From Turnera subulata (taxonomy: Eukaryota > Streptophyta > Magnoliopsida > Malpighiales > Passifloraceae): a stretch of 64,000 bases of DNA. The DNA is taken from positions 62,001-126,000 of the forward strand of contig JAKUCV010006623.1 of assembly GCA_028386065.3 (NCBI GenBank). The letters run 5' to 3'. A program made the position numbers and the translations under genes. The notes under the pieces were generated by a model. That model saw only the letters and a list, made by a program, of their open reading frames with translations. It was not told the origin of the DNA and did no database searches. Positions 26,422-36,425 of the stretch are shown here, one piece after another. The first letter of the stretch is position 1; the number at the start of each line of letters is the position of its first letter.

Positions 26422-27745
26422 CTATCGTGACTGACAACCTTTCCATATGTGGTGCCGCTCACCATCCATATTTGCAGCCATGCTCTCCAGAACCCTTGCA
26501 CTCCTAATCAGAAATCGCACAAACTTGAGAATGCGTCTGTTGATGTCACGTGGAATGGCTCCATTGATCTCAACAGTCTTGAGATGCTTCATTAGACATT
26601 CGAAATTTGTGGTTTGAGTTTCCCAATAAATTCTTTCTGCACTAATTGTTCGATGATCATACAAATTACTAAAAGAATCACAGAAAAGGACTGGGAGTGG
26701 TGTAGTCCACATTTATGATCAGCTTCTCTAGGTAAGGTGAACTTCTTAGCAGGTTTGTGAACCAACGCAAATCCTTATTAAAGCTGGTTCTTAATAGCAA
26801 TGACAAACTTGTGCGTTCAGAGAGTGGGGCAGGCACCCCCTGTGCCTCCTTGTCAGATAGATTCTGAGCCAAGAAAAATCAATGGAAACAGGTAAAAGTT
26901 AAATAAGCCACTCAATGAGATGAAGAGAAAAGAACTATTAAGTTTATGAATTACCTGGCAGAGCAAGTAGCTAGCTCAAAGAAACTTGTTTAACATGTCG
27001 TATATCCTCGAGGAGAGGCCAAAACATCATGTCTCCTGCTTGATAATGCTCGTACGTATAATATGGCACGTGCACCTTCTCGGCCCGCGATGGCCAAAAA
27101 TCCAGGCAACAATCCACCAAAGATTTTGCATCTAGGGCCCGGAATGCAACTAGGTGTATGTCCCCTGAAATCTCTAAGGATTCAAGATATGGAGCCGAAA
27201 TCTCAAACCTCCGCTCACTATTATGAAAACTGTATATCACCAGTTTTTTCAGGTTCCTGTTACCACCGAGATTCAACCTGCTGAGTGGCCCTGCAGTAAT
27301 ACATTCCCGCAACTCTAGATGTTCCAAAGCAGGGCATTCTGCCGTTATGTTTGAAACAAAATCATGGGTCAGTATTGCGAGTCGGAGACTTAAAAGCTTG
27401 AGTGAAGGCCAACTAATTGCACCGGCTGGACCGAGCCTAAACCAACTCAATCGTAGTGCAGTTAGATATGGGTTGGTATAAACATGTTGTGGCAGTTCGG
27501 GACCGGAACTGTATACCGAAGTAAAAGCACTAAGATCTAATGTGACCTCTTGTAGCCGGGCAAGACTAGGCAATCTAAGCCATTTGCTAATGTAGTTCCG
27601 GCATAGGATTTGAATTAATAATTGGTGGTGGGGAACAACAATGGACAAGCGATAGTTTAGTTGAATTGACAATGGATTGGTTGTTATAAGACAGGGTAGT
27701 GTCTACAAACTCGAACCAACGTCGGTTTGGCTTGGGGCGGTTGTA
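26422..27745 (-). pseudogene. Decayed F-box/LRR/FBD gene
   Basis: Several frames on the minus strand together resemble the C-terminal two-thirds of a plant F-box/LRR/FBD protein. From upstream these are a RRWFEFVDTTL..-like linker (about 27700-27745), an LRR-like block at 26971-27672 (WLRLPSLARLQEVTLDLSAF, ECPALEHLELREC, LESLEISGDIHL), a middle piece at about 26678-26863 (FTNLLRSSPYLEKLIIN), and an FBD-like piece at 26422-26712 (CLMKHLKTVEINGAI..FVRFLIRSARVLESM). The linker and LRR block are in different frames. An in-frame TAG lies at 26971, before a plausible donor. Another frame change is needed near 26700. No F-box is present upstream, where a SINE-like repeat begins instead. This points to a truncated, frameshifted relic. 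An active gene with unusual introns is a less likely alternative. Confidence 0.65.
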
Positions 27746-27789
27746 GCTGAAACTGAGGCATGGAAGGGCAGTCCACAGATTGGCCCATC

Positions 27790-27990
27790 ACTTCGATAAA
27801 ACTCTTGGTGTCCTGGACCAACCCACCTTTAAAGGATAGCAACGGGCCCAGACTAATCCAGCTCATGGCATGATTGGAACCATGCCTCCGTAATTCTTCT
27901 AACTTCCTTTACAATTTCGATGGTGCCACTAGCTCCTAAAGTGCTACGTTCCCAAAACTCGAACTAAAGATCCTTGGTTAAGCTAGAACA
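27790..27990 (-). mobile_element. SINE-like repeat, copy b
   Basis: This minus-strand sequence is collinear with copy a at 25306-25437. It reads TTAACCAAGGATC, TTCGAG, GAGCTGGATTAGTCTGGGCC and GGTTGGTCCAGGACACC in order. It lies exactly where the F-box pseudogene loses its N-terminus. No A tail is visible after GGACACC, so it may be older or 3'-fused. Confidence 0.45.
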
Positions 27991-28490
27991 ACTCCAGCCA
28001 GTTGATCTAACCCATTCGGGTTCATAAAACTTATTTATTGACGTAACTGAAGGTGGTGACTCCTACCATGTTTGCTTTTGTGCTCCAAAAAGACATCCAA
28101 TCCAACTTAACTATTTTATAGACGTAATTAAATTAAAGGCAGTGCAGTAATTCGTCCGAATTTTAAATTCTATAAGACTGTGCGGTTCACAAAATAAAAA
28201 TAAAAATAAAAACAAGGTTCAGACCAAAGAAATAAACAAAGGAAAAAGTGAATTTACAAGAACAAGAGTCTAATATATAATTGATTTTCTCGGTACAAGC
28301 TGTTATACTGGAATTTCCAGCAGTGGCGTCAATTAACCACAATTCATTTTCATTAATATTAAACGTGAGAGTAGTTTGGTGAAAGGAAAAGTAAATCCCA
28401 GAAACAATGAATGAAAAGAATAGCTAGCAAATAACATTTTCAAGCGCATGCATCACTTGCCAGAAATCATGTTTCAAAGCATTTTTTTCA
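27991..28490. other. Spacer with AAAAT microsatellite
   Basis: AT-rich spacer holding an (AAAAT)n tract near 28190-28214. The end nearest 28490 should be 3' UTR of the small gene that follows. Confidence 0.5.
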
Positions 28491-28766
28491 TCATTTCCCT
28501 GATTTCGATCCTGCAGGGACATTATCTGGATTGCGGAAAAGGGAATCAGCAGCGTGGCTCAAGGCAGGAGTTGACAAACTGCGAGGGCAAGCAGTGGGTG
28601 CATTAGTTCTGTCGCTACAGTCCATAGTTTCATGGTTTCTTGCACTTTGGGATGGTCTTAGCTCCCTGTACTCCACTTTCTCTCCCACCAGAAGGTACTT
28701 CTCTTCCCACACACTCCCTGAAGATCCTTGCCTCCTAAACGCATTAGACCTTTGCAGAGTTGCCAT
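28491..28766 (-). CDS. Small Ser-rich protein resembling At1g80180 family
   Basis: A single-exon frame of 91 residues starts at the ATG at 28764-28766. The N-terminus MATLQRSNAFRRQGSSGSVWEE resembles the signature (LQRS..FRRQGSSG.VW) that I recall from small plant proteins annotated as MAPK kinase substrate At1g80180-like. The rest is Ser/Pro/Asn-rich and low in similarity, as is usual for that group. No membrane helix or signal peptide is seen. The overlapping plus-strand frame (28531-28863) is judged a shadow. The function is unproven, and the family name is from memory. The main support is the N-terminal motif. Confidence 0.6.
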   Translation of the reverse strand: MATLQRSNAFRRQGSSGSVWEEKYLLVGEKVEYRELRPSQSARNHETMDCSDRTNAPTACPRSLSTPALSHAADSLFRNPDNVPAGSKSGK

Positions 28767-30038
28767 GTTCCTGAAATGTTACTACGTACTCTCTATTGCG
28801 CTTCTCCTTTTCGCTTGTGTGATTGAGTACGAGAAGGATGCGTTCAAGGTCAAGCATTTATAGTAGAGGCAGATAGATAATTGTGAAGTGAAGAATTAAG
28901 GTAACAGGCCATGCGATGGAATCCCAAGGGGGCAAATTTAGTCTTTACATATTCGATGTATTACTCCTTTTAACTTTGGTTTAAACACATGTTTATGATA
29001 AATAATGCTGCTAGAATGGACAGTTACCGCCGAAGAAAGAAAGGTTTTGACTTATTTGTGAAGGTGGGAGATGCTAATATGTGTTTCGTCTATTAGGATC
29101 CTAGTAAAATACGAACAATTGCATTGCTTTTTAGAAACTACTATCAATTGACTTACTCCAGAGTCAATTCGGATAATTCAAGTTATTACTTGGGAAGTTC
29201 GGTGATTTTAGGAAGCTAAAATGTAATCTTATGTTTAGCCGTTTGCGTGGGAACCGATTCCTAGAAAACATTTTTGTAGAAGCAAAAATGTTGTTGTCCA
29301 ATTGCACAAGGGCCACATCCTACAGGGTTAGAGATTTGGGGATTGAGATCCTCTCCTGTAAAATTATGTCCTCTTGGTTGAATCGTGCTCATGATTTCCA
29401 AAATCAATGGTGAGAATTTATTTTTACCTTATTTAATTTTTTTAGTTTTTCTTACCTTACACATTTTAGAGCCATTGATTAAACAAATCAACGACATTTA
29501 TTTAACAGGATCTCTTCTGTTGAATACTGTACAGGAGAGGATCCAAATCCGAGATTTGGGTAGCATAGATCAGCGTAGGAACATCCTCGAGGGGTTGGAC
29601 TTGGGTATACAGGTGTTTGTTATGATTAAACCTTTGTGATCATCACTCATTGCCGCCAGTCATATAAGGCACAGAAATTTTAATAACCTGATTCACTTGA
29701 TGCCAAAGTCAAGCCATTCATTCATCCTGGAAGCAGAGTGTGTCCAAGTCAAACAAGCTGCAACATTTCTTTTTTTTTTCCTCATAAAATGTTCTTAACC
29801 TAGTGCTATACAGGCAGAACAGTCAACTGGTCGTCATATCTCTCTCTCGGGGCTTTATCATTACTCCATCGGAGTTACTGTCACCAGTTGAATGGTGAGG
29901 TCGAAATTTTCCAAATGAATATCACTCGAACTTGAATCAAAATGATTCTCGGGAGTAGGCTCTGTGGTCATCCTTGCTTGCAGCCTTGCACCATTTCCAT
30001 CCATATGTCTCAGTCAAATCATTCTGTATGATATTCAT
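28767..30038. other. Intergenic with a small MITE
   Basis: No credible gene. It contains the inverted-repeat element at 29331-29559, listed separately, and a T-run near 29768-29780. The right end may include OCP3 3' UTR. Confidence 0.5.
29331..29559. mobile_element. Mutator-type MITE with 9-bp target duplication
   Basis: The element (29340-29550, 211 bp) is bracketed by gagatttgg at 29331-29339 and 29551-29559. Its ends are inverted repeats: GGATTGAGATCCTCTCCTGT on the left against GGATTTGGATCCTCTCCTGT (reverse complement of the right end). Weaker inverted similarity continues inside (aatcaatgg and ccattgatt). A 9-bp duplication is typical of Mutator-like elements. There is no coding capacity. 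Confidence 0.75.
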
Positions 30039-30221
30039 TTATGAAGAACTCAACCTGGAGATTCAATTGTTTACATCATTATCTCAATAATAAGCATACA
30101 CAGTCAATAGATATGGAATGGCCCCTGGTGCGGCTAAACATTTTTCCTCAAATGCAATGCTAACACGAATTATAAATGCACAGACTGTTTCCACATGAAG
30201 ATACAGGTTTGGAGAACGAAC

Positions 30222-32359
30222 CTTTGATATGGGAGACGGCGTTTAGGAATCTGTTTAGGAATTTGTTGTTCAGTGCGTTTGTCTTCGAACCATTGAATTA
30301 CTCGTTTGCGGGGTAGCCTTGTCACGTGCACTATGCTGCTAATCATCGTGTTCTGCATCAGTTGTAAACACAATACATTAAAGCAACCAAAGTCTTGATA
30401 CAAAATCAACATACTATTTTTTTGAGGGGGTCAAAATCAACATACTATTTAACAAAAGTTAACAATCAAGTACTTTAGATCAGTCCACCCTTTAATCCAA
30501 AAAAAAATTAGAGAAGTTTAGAGTGAGACGATCGCCATATATTGTGAAGAATAGCTGAAACGACAATAGACTTAGAATACATGAGAATCTCTCAGCATTG
30601 CTTCTTAGGCTGTATTAGTTTGACCGTTATCTCATTCTAGAAAGGAGCACCATTTGTTGCAATATGAATTCAGCATCATGTGATTGCGGCCCTAGAGCTG
30701 GAGATTCTTGTTCTTGAGAAGTATCATTCATGCAGAATATTGGATGGTGGGGTTGACTCCTTACATAAAAATAACAAGGTGACTGTCCCGTTTTTGGGGT
30801 AAAGGGCAGTGGTAAGAAGTATGAGACGTTTTACTAAGTTACAGAAACCAAGTTATCTGGATGTTTGCTTTCGGATGCAATTGAAAAAAGAAACATCTTT
30901 ACGCATGATGAGCTTCATACACAGACGCTTGCCACCACCTTGTTGGACGAGAACAAGCCAACAAGGTGACCATCTTTTCTATACTATCTTTGGATAAGGA
31001 GGGTAGTAAAATACAAGAGCTTGTTCTAACATTTGCAGAGCAAGTCAAGGTTTCATTTTCCAAAGCTACTGACTAGAATCGCATAAAGGCATGTACGATG
31101 TGCAGCCGTATTTTCCAAGAGTAATTTGTCAAAGCCAAGAACCGTTTAAAGGGCTGAAGTAGCAGGTAGGGAAATCTTTACTTACAGTAGGTCGCTTTGT
31201 TGTGCTATAGACTTCTTCAAGAGTTTCAATTTGGACTTTCTTCAATCTCTTTTGACCAAACCATTGTTGCTGCTTAACATAGATCGGAACTTTCTCCTCA
31301 GGTGGAGATTTTTCTGCATCAACGGTTGTTTCGGCTGGGAAAATTGGCTTACTTTCTGGAAGCAATAGGGGCTTTTCAGGTTCTTCAGGTAATGCAGCAC
31401 TCATCATAACCAGAGTTGGAGGAGGATCCCTAAGCAAATCAAGAACAACGGCCCTGTCCAAACATACCTCAGCAGCCAGATTTTTGATCTACAAAACGAG
31501 AGAAATCTGTTTTAGCAAAATACACAAAAAAATCAAGCATTGAAGACTTAATTGACTTCATTTCACAAAGCAAGTAACTAAAGTTCCAAGCAAAACACTC
31601 AACACTGATTTTGCGCTTCCCAGTTTTCAAAGCTCTAGCCAGTCTTCGAAGTTGCCAATTCTTAATCTTCAGTGGTCTTGCCTCCTCCTCGTCCTCTGAT
31701 TCAGTGCCATCATCATAGGCAGAGCTAAGCACTTCGACATCTTCATCCTCGTCATCACCAACTCCAAATGCCGCCTCCAGCTCCCGCTGCAAATCTTCCT
31801 CACTTATATCCTCGTAGTCATCTTCAGCACCTTCAACGGCGTCCTCGTCTTTAAACTTTTCCTCCAGCATTCCATATAGTGCCTCAAAATCATCTCCATT
31901 GACATCACCCCCCTCATCTGTAGCATCAGGAGGATCCAAATTTTTCTACAGGGAAAAGGAAAACACAATGAAAACATGCATCACTTAGATAATACACCAC
32001 CCCTAGATAACAGAACCGCCTAACTAAGCATATAAAACATGTCTACAAGAGAACAATTGACCTATGCCTTCCCAGGTTTCAGGTGTGTATTTAGTAGGGA
32101 AAGAAAGCAAAACATCAACTAAGGAACAGATAACTCAAACAATTAGTACATTTCGTGGGCTCACCTTTTTGTTCTTCGAAGAAGAAGAGAGTGCAGAAAT
32201 TTGCTTGGGGCGGCGAGAGGAAGCGAGGGTAGAGGTAGCAAGATTGTGACGTGGCAGTAGCAGACAGAACGGCCGGTGATTGTTGCCTCGCTCCGGATAT
32301 GAAGACGCGAAACTCCGATGAACTATTACCGAGCTGTTTAGAGATAAAGCCGAAGCCAT
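30222..32359 (-). CDS. OCP3: OCP3-like homeodomain protein
   Basis: This resembles Arabidopsis OVEREXPRESSOR OF CATIONIC PEROXIDASE 3, a homeodomain regulator of pathogen and drought responses. Exons are 32165-32359, 31604-31945, 31186-31488 and 30222-30352. A possible 16-base terminal exon at 30039-30054 would give a short LSSS end and 328 residues in total. Without it the frame reads through to a TAA at 30170. The N-terminus is Ser/Arg-rich and transit-peptide-like. A long acidic block (about 66-155, e.g. ISEEDLQRELEAAFGVGDDE) is followed by the conserved KIKNWQLRRLARALKTGKRK and KNLAAEVCLDRA..LLRDPP. The homeodomain region (about 255-320) contains QQQWFGQKRLKKVQIETLEEVY and PRKRVIQWFEDKR. 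Phases close through exon 4. The C-terminus is the only uncertain part. It is head-to-head with a membrane-protein gene. Confidence 0.88.
30401..30450. repeat. Micro-insertion with 19-bp direct repeat (OCP3 intron)
   Basis: caaaatcaacatactattt occurs at 30401-30419 and 30432-30450. Between the copies are 12 bases, ttttgagggggt. On the minus strand this reads ACCCCCTC plus an A-run. It lies in OCP3 intron 3. Direct repeats flanking a short tailed insert look like a target duplication. Confidence 0.7.
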
Positions 32360-32606
32360 TTTCTCTCTTTACTCGGAGAGGGCTTTGATTGATAAAAGAT
32401 ATTTTAATTTATCCGGTCACCTCCTTTTCCCTACCGAAACGCAGCGTTTTAATAGAACACGCACCGTATCAATCCAAAACCTCGGTAGATAAATAAACCC
32501 ATCCATCTTTTCCGTACCAAAAGTATAACGACCTTTCGAAACAGTAAACGCACACTTACTTTCACTCTCGTTGTTTCTGTCTCTTCCAACTTCCTCTGTC
32601 CCAATA
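32360..32606. promoter_or_regulatory. Bidirectional promoter, OCP3 / membrane protein
   Basis: Only 247 bases separate the divergent start codons of OCP3 (-) and the membrane-protein gene (+), so both leaders and core promoters must fit here or reach into each other. The sequence contains aaacgcagcgtttt near 32437, a short palindrome-like element, and no clear TATA box in either direction. Confidence 0.6.
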
Positions 32607-33514
32607 ATGGCAACACCATCATCATCAGCATCAGCAACCGCAACGGCACCGTCGAAGGGATGGATTAGCAATCTAACCTCAATAGCATCTCGCATCTACT
32701 TCCTCCTCATCATCCTCCAGGTCCCTCTATTCAGGTATACCCCTTTCTTCTTCCCCCCCAAAATCAAAACAGATCAAGTTAAAGGTTTGACCTTTTTCTC
32801 CCCTTTTAACTCCCAGACCTAAATACCCCAATTCTTATATGCTTTCTTTTTCTTCTTTTCCCTCTACAGGGTACCCTGTAGATCTGGCATGTGTTCCTCC
32901 CCAATCCACGTCACATCGTCCCAGTTAATTGCGAGCGAGATCTTCCCCGTCCCCGCAGTGAAGGCCCTGCTCTACCCTGGAGCGATCGCCAATGGACTAC
33001 TTAGAAACGGGAGCTTCCCTAGTTGGGGTAGTTTGCTAGATATCTATAACTTAACCGCCGCCAAGGAAGCCTCGCCCGTTGCTGACCTCCAGCGCCTTGA
33101 GGTTGGTTATATTCTAGTTTCTTCTAATTGCGACGCCGTTTTGTGCTTGATTCGTGTTCAACTCATAATGTTGCTTAGGTGTTTGATGTGTGTCTATTCT
33201 GTTATGTCTTTAACTAGGTTCTTGCCGGGAGTTATTTCTCTGTGGCGGGAGCTCTTGTCGGGATCCTAAAACCTGGGAGGATGAGCATGTTCGGGACGCT
33301 ACTGGTTATCTGGGGACTTGTCAAGGAAGGGATCCTGGGAAAACCTGCAAACACGGATCCTGCTAAAGCCGTCTTTGTTTATCCCACGATGTTGATTGCG
33401 TTGGTTTGTGCATTATCTTCTGTCAAGTACGATGTGAAGAAGGCTGTGAGGAGTGCTCCTGCCCGACCCATTGCCAAGCCTATGCAGAGCTCTAAGAAGT
33501 CTAAGCTGAAATGA
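32607..33514 (+). CDS. Small multi-pass membrane protein, unknown function
   Basis: Exons 32607-32734, 32870-33101 and 33218-33514 join in phase to 218 residues. I do not assign a function. After a Ser/Ala/Thr-rich N-terminus there are four hydrophobic stretches: about 28-43 (RIYFLLIILQVPLF), 121-137, 144-160 (MFGTLLVIWGLVKEGIL) and 171-189 (VFVYPTMLIALVCALSS). Between the first and second is a loop of about 75 residues with Cys at 46 and 51. The C-terminus is basic and ends KSKLK, which fits a KxKxx-type ER retrieval signal. ER or endomembrane residence is therefore inferred. Splice sites are canonical and the frame is intact. It shares a short divergent promoter with OCP3. Confidence 0.85.
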
Positions 33515-33939
33515 GTTTGAAGCACCAATCCATTTGGAGAAAGGCGTTTTTGGTTTGGGTTATTTTTTTGTTTCGTGATCATGGGTTGTCAAAATTGTGT
33601 GTGTTTCTGCTGGAGAATGAGTTTTTTGAAAACATTTGGTCTACTCCTTTCATTATTTCTCAACATGTACGCTTCGTAGAACATATCAAAAAGCTTGTTC
33701 AAGGTGCTTTGGAATGTTCAGGAAACTGTTGACTTGAAATCAAAGTTTCATGGCTGCTCAGTTTATCTCCTTTTTTAGTATAGATGTATGAATATTGTCA
33801 ACTACCAATGAAAGGTAAGGAAATGCAACGGGAAATATTCGCGGACTATCAAAACCGAAAATTCATAAGTCCCCTGTCAGGTCACTGTTTTAGGCTACAC
33901 CACTGCAATAAAATGTCATGTACTATTGGTTCCACATAA

Positions 33940-34067
33940 AGATCTAGAATAAAAAAAGATAACCATGCAAATTTGGTTAACCATGGACGAATTGCTGTAT
34001 GGAAGATCCAGAATAAAAAAGATAAACATGCAAATTTGGTTAACCATGGATGAATTGCTGTATGAAA
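33940..34067. repeat. 64-bp tandem duplication
   Basis: The unit agatctagaataaaaaaagat..ggacgaattgctgtatgga at 33940 is repeated at 34004 with a few changes (agatccagaataaaaaagat..ggatgaattgctgtatgaaa). It lies just downstream of the stop codon of the gene at 34140-35417. Confidence 0.9.
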
Positions 34068-34139
34068 GAGCTTGAAGTGTGGTCAATTTCAATCATAAAA
34101 TTATCAAAACAGAATTGGTTTCATCAAATACCATCTTGG

Positions 34140-35417
34140 TCAAAGACTAATCCCATGTAGGAAGAATGAGTTTCCCTTGTACGAGAGTATCCTATTCTTG
34201 GCACCTACACACCACAGATGGCCTTGAAGCTCCAAATCTCCTTTCATCTTTGCTGTTTCCCACACAAACTTGTACAGGCCAAGAGCCCTGTCTAGTTGCT
34301 TGACCCCACTCCACACAATTTTCTCCTCTTCTGAAGTTAAAATCCTCCCCATGCTCAAGCAAAACTTATTTCCACCATTACTGCTATAAACCCCACCACT
34401 TAAATCAATTTCAATGTCTCTAACATGTCCATAGAGGTAATAGAGCAAGAGAGTGAACAAACAACGAGAAGAGTGACCTAATGTCTTGGAGAGCTTCTTA
34501 TGTACCAAGTTCTCTTGGTGTCTAGCCTCCTTGTATCCAACACTTTTATCAATCAAAACATCCTTTATCTGAGACAGACCTTCTTTCATTACCTCCAGCT
34601 TTGCCACATGATAAGTTAACCACTTCTCACTTTTCAAACACCCTATGAGGTCATTAAACATCTCAAGAACATCACCCCATGTACTAGAATTGGTAGAATC
34701 ACCCCTTTTAGAAGGTGCAAGCCGCATCCACGAAGTCGAGTCCTCGGCATATGATATATCAGCGTCCGTCAAGAACTTTAAACAGCTAGAAATTATCTGC
34801 GGTGCCATATTTTTCCCACTTCCAGAATAATATTCATAATTCAAAGAATCCATCTCTAACTTCAACTCACTAAGTATCTCCTTAAGCGCACCAGTCCATA
34901 TACGACTCGGCGTGACCTGAGCACATACTGTGAAACGAACCACCTTCCTCCGCTGAGCCGATACGCTAAGAAAGTCACCGACTTTGGTGAGCGAATTCAC
35001 ATTCACGGGCTGTCTCTCTTCAGGTTTGCTAAAAGTAGCAATCGGATGATTGCATTCTTTATCAGCACCCAAACCCTCAAAATCTTGCCTTAGTCTTTGC
35101 TGGACAAATGGTGACCCAATAAAGACCCGCACAAGGGACTTGAAAGTTTGCATCTTGCTTTGGATAAAATCATTGGCAATGATCGAATCATCCTTGATGT
35201 TCACTAGCCTGCCATCAATCAGATCAACATTTTTTAACAGGTGGGTCAATTTCATTATCTTAGGATAAGCCTTCTCATACCAATCCAAAGGCAAAACCTC
35301 CTCGTGGGATTGTCCTGAGGAGTGATATAACATCAAATGCAAACACACAGCTCCAGGTCTCTTAGAATGGAAATACTTTCCACCCTGAAGAAACTTCTGC
35401 GCATAGTTGTATACCAT
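34140..35417 (-). CDS. Unrecognised 425-residue single-exon protein
   Basis: A long intronless frame runs from the ATG at 35415-35417 to a stop at 34140. In the same frame an in-frame TGA lies seven codons upstream, which supports this start. I do not recognise the family. Visible features are the N-terminal YAQKFLQGGKYFHSKRPGAV, a hydrophobic run LFTLLLYYLYGHV at about residues 317-329, repeated basic/acidic helical segments, and a C-terminal part rich in Trp (WSGVKQLDRALGLYKFVWE, GHLWCVGAKNR). There are no predicted signal peptide, zinc-binding clusters or kinase motifs. Codon use and length make a real gene very likely. It could be an old processed copy, since it has no introns, but it has no stops. 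Confidence 0.75.
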   Translation of the reverse strand: MVYNYAQKFLQGGKYFHSKRPGAVCLHLMLYHSSGQSHEEVLPLDWYEKAYPKIMKLTHLLKNVDLIDGRLVNIKDDSIIANDFIQSKMQTFKSLVRVFIGSPFVQQRLRQDFEGLGADKECNHPIATFSKPEERQPVNVNSLTKVGDFLSVSAQRRKVVRFTVCAQVTPSRIWTGALKEILSELKLEMDSLNYEYYSGSGKNMAPQIISSCLKFLTDADISYAEDSTSWMRLAPSKRGDSTNSSTWGDVLEMFNDLIGCLKSEKWLTYHVAKLEVMKEGLSQIKDVLIDKSVGYKEARHQENLVHKKLSKTLGHSSRCLFTLLLYYLYGHVRDIEIDLSGGVYSSNGGNKFCLSMGRILTSEEEKIVWSGVKQLDRALGLYKFVWETAKMKGDLELQGHLWCVGAKNRILSYKGNSFFLHGISL

Positions 35418-35866
35418 GTCCGAAACGGGCACAGATCAATTTTAGAAACGTCGCAACTTGGTACTCCCAAGTTCAGCTCCCAAATTTACATCCAAAACCT
35501 TTCACTGAGACAATTAATCAAACACGTCCAAGACGTAAAATCTTTCACAACAATCCAATTTAGAGACACTGGAACAGAACGACAAGGATTAGAATGGAAA
35601 GAAAATGGGGGATAAGAATAGTTTCCTCCCCTCTTTGAGAACAAAAAAACCCGGAAGGGAATGGGAAAATGGTTTCTCCCTAGCTACGCTTTTGAATCTC
35701 TCCAAATACTAGCGAAAATGGAGAGACTAAGCGTAGGGTCTCATGTATAATTTAATCATGGCAAGGATGAAAATTTATAAAATAGGTAGGGGATATAGGT
35801 ATTCTTGTACTTTTATTTTACATCTCATTACTTATTCCATTTTTAAAAATTTTCCAAACAATAGAA

Positions 35867-36425
35867 TAAATTATTGGCTTAATACTTCTTTTGGCCCCTT
35901 AGTTTGGCAACCATTTTGATTTTAGCCACTTAGCTTTTAATTTTTTGATTTCGCACCTTAGTTTGACAATGATTAAGTATTTCACCCACGAGTCCATTCC
36001 AATAGGTAAAATTGATGACTTGTAGGTTGCCTACACATGTAACTCCTCTTTTGATAATTTTCTTTCCTACAAAGTCACCCCAAACCGAATCGCCAGACCA
36101 AAAACTGATTTATGACCCGATATAAACCGATTTTGTTTCCTTCTTGTATTTATTTTCGGGTTATATATCGGGTCATAAATCGTTTTTTTATTCAGGCAAT
36201 TTGGCTTGGGATGATTTCGTAGGAAAGAAAATTACTAAATGAGGAGTTAATATATGTTAGGCAACCTACATATCAATAATTTTACCTATTGGAATGGGTT
36301 GGAGGGTGAAAATACCTAATCATGGCCAAACTAAGGTGCAAAATCAAAAAATTAAAAGCTAAGTGGCTAAAATCAAAGTGGTTGCCAAACTAAGGGGCCA
36401 AAAAAAGTATTAAGCCTAAATTATT
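35867..36425. mobile_element. Foldback Mutator-type element, nearly palindromic
   Basis: The element (35876-36416, 541 bp) is flanked by perfect 9-bp target duplications taaattatt at 35867-35875 and 36417-36425. Its two halves are inverted repeats of about 250 bases each. The left end reads GGCTTAATACTTCTTTTGGC and the right end, reversed, GGCTTAATACTTTTTTTGGC. The match continues through ccccttagtttggcaacca, gattttagccacttagcttt and ccattccaataggtaaaatt to tttatgacccgatat, leaving only a short loop near 36130-36165. It has no coding capacity. It lies about 450 bases upstream of the start codon of the gene at 34140-35417. A transcript across it would form a long hairpin. Confidence 0.9.

Noticed and set aside
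27684..27866. Minus-strand frame starting MSWISLGPLL as the N-terminus of the F-box gene
   Set aside because: It lies mostly in a SINE-like repeat that also occurs at 25371-25437, is in a different frame from the LRR block, and contains no F-box.
28531..28863. Plus-strand 110-residue frame
   Set aside because: It overlaps the minus-strand gene at 28491-28766, whose N-terminus carries a family motif. The plus-strand translation resembles nothing known to me.
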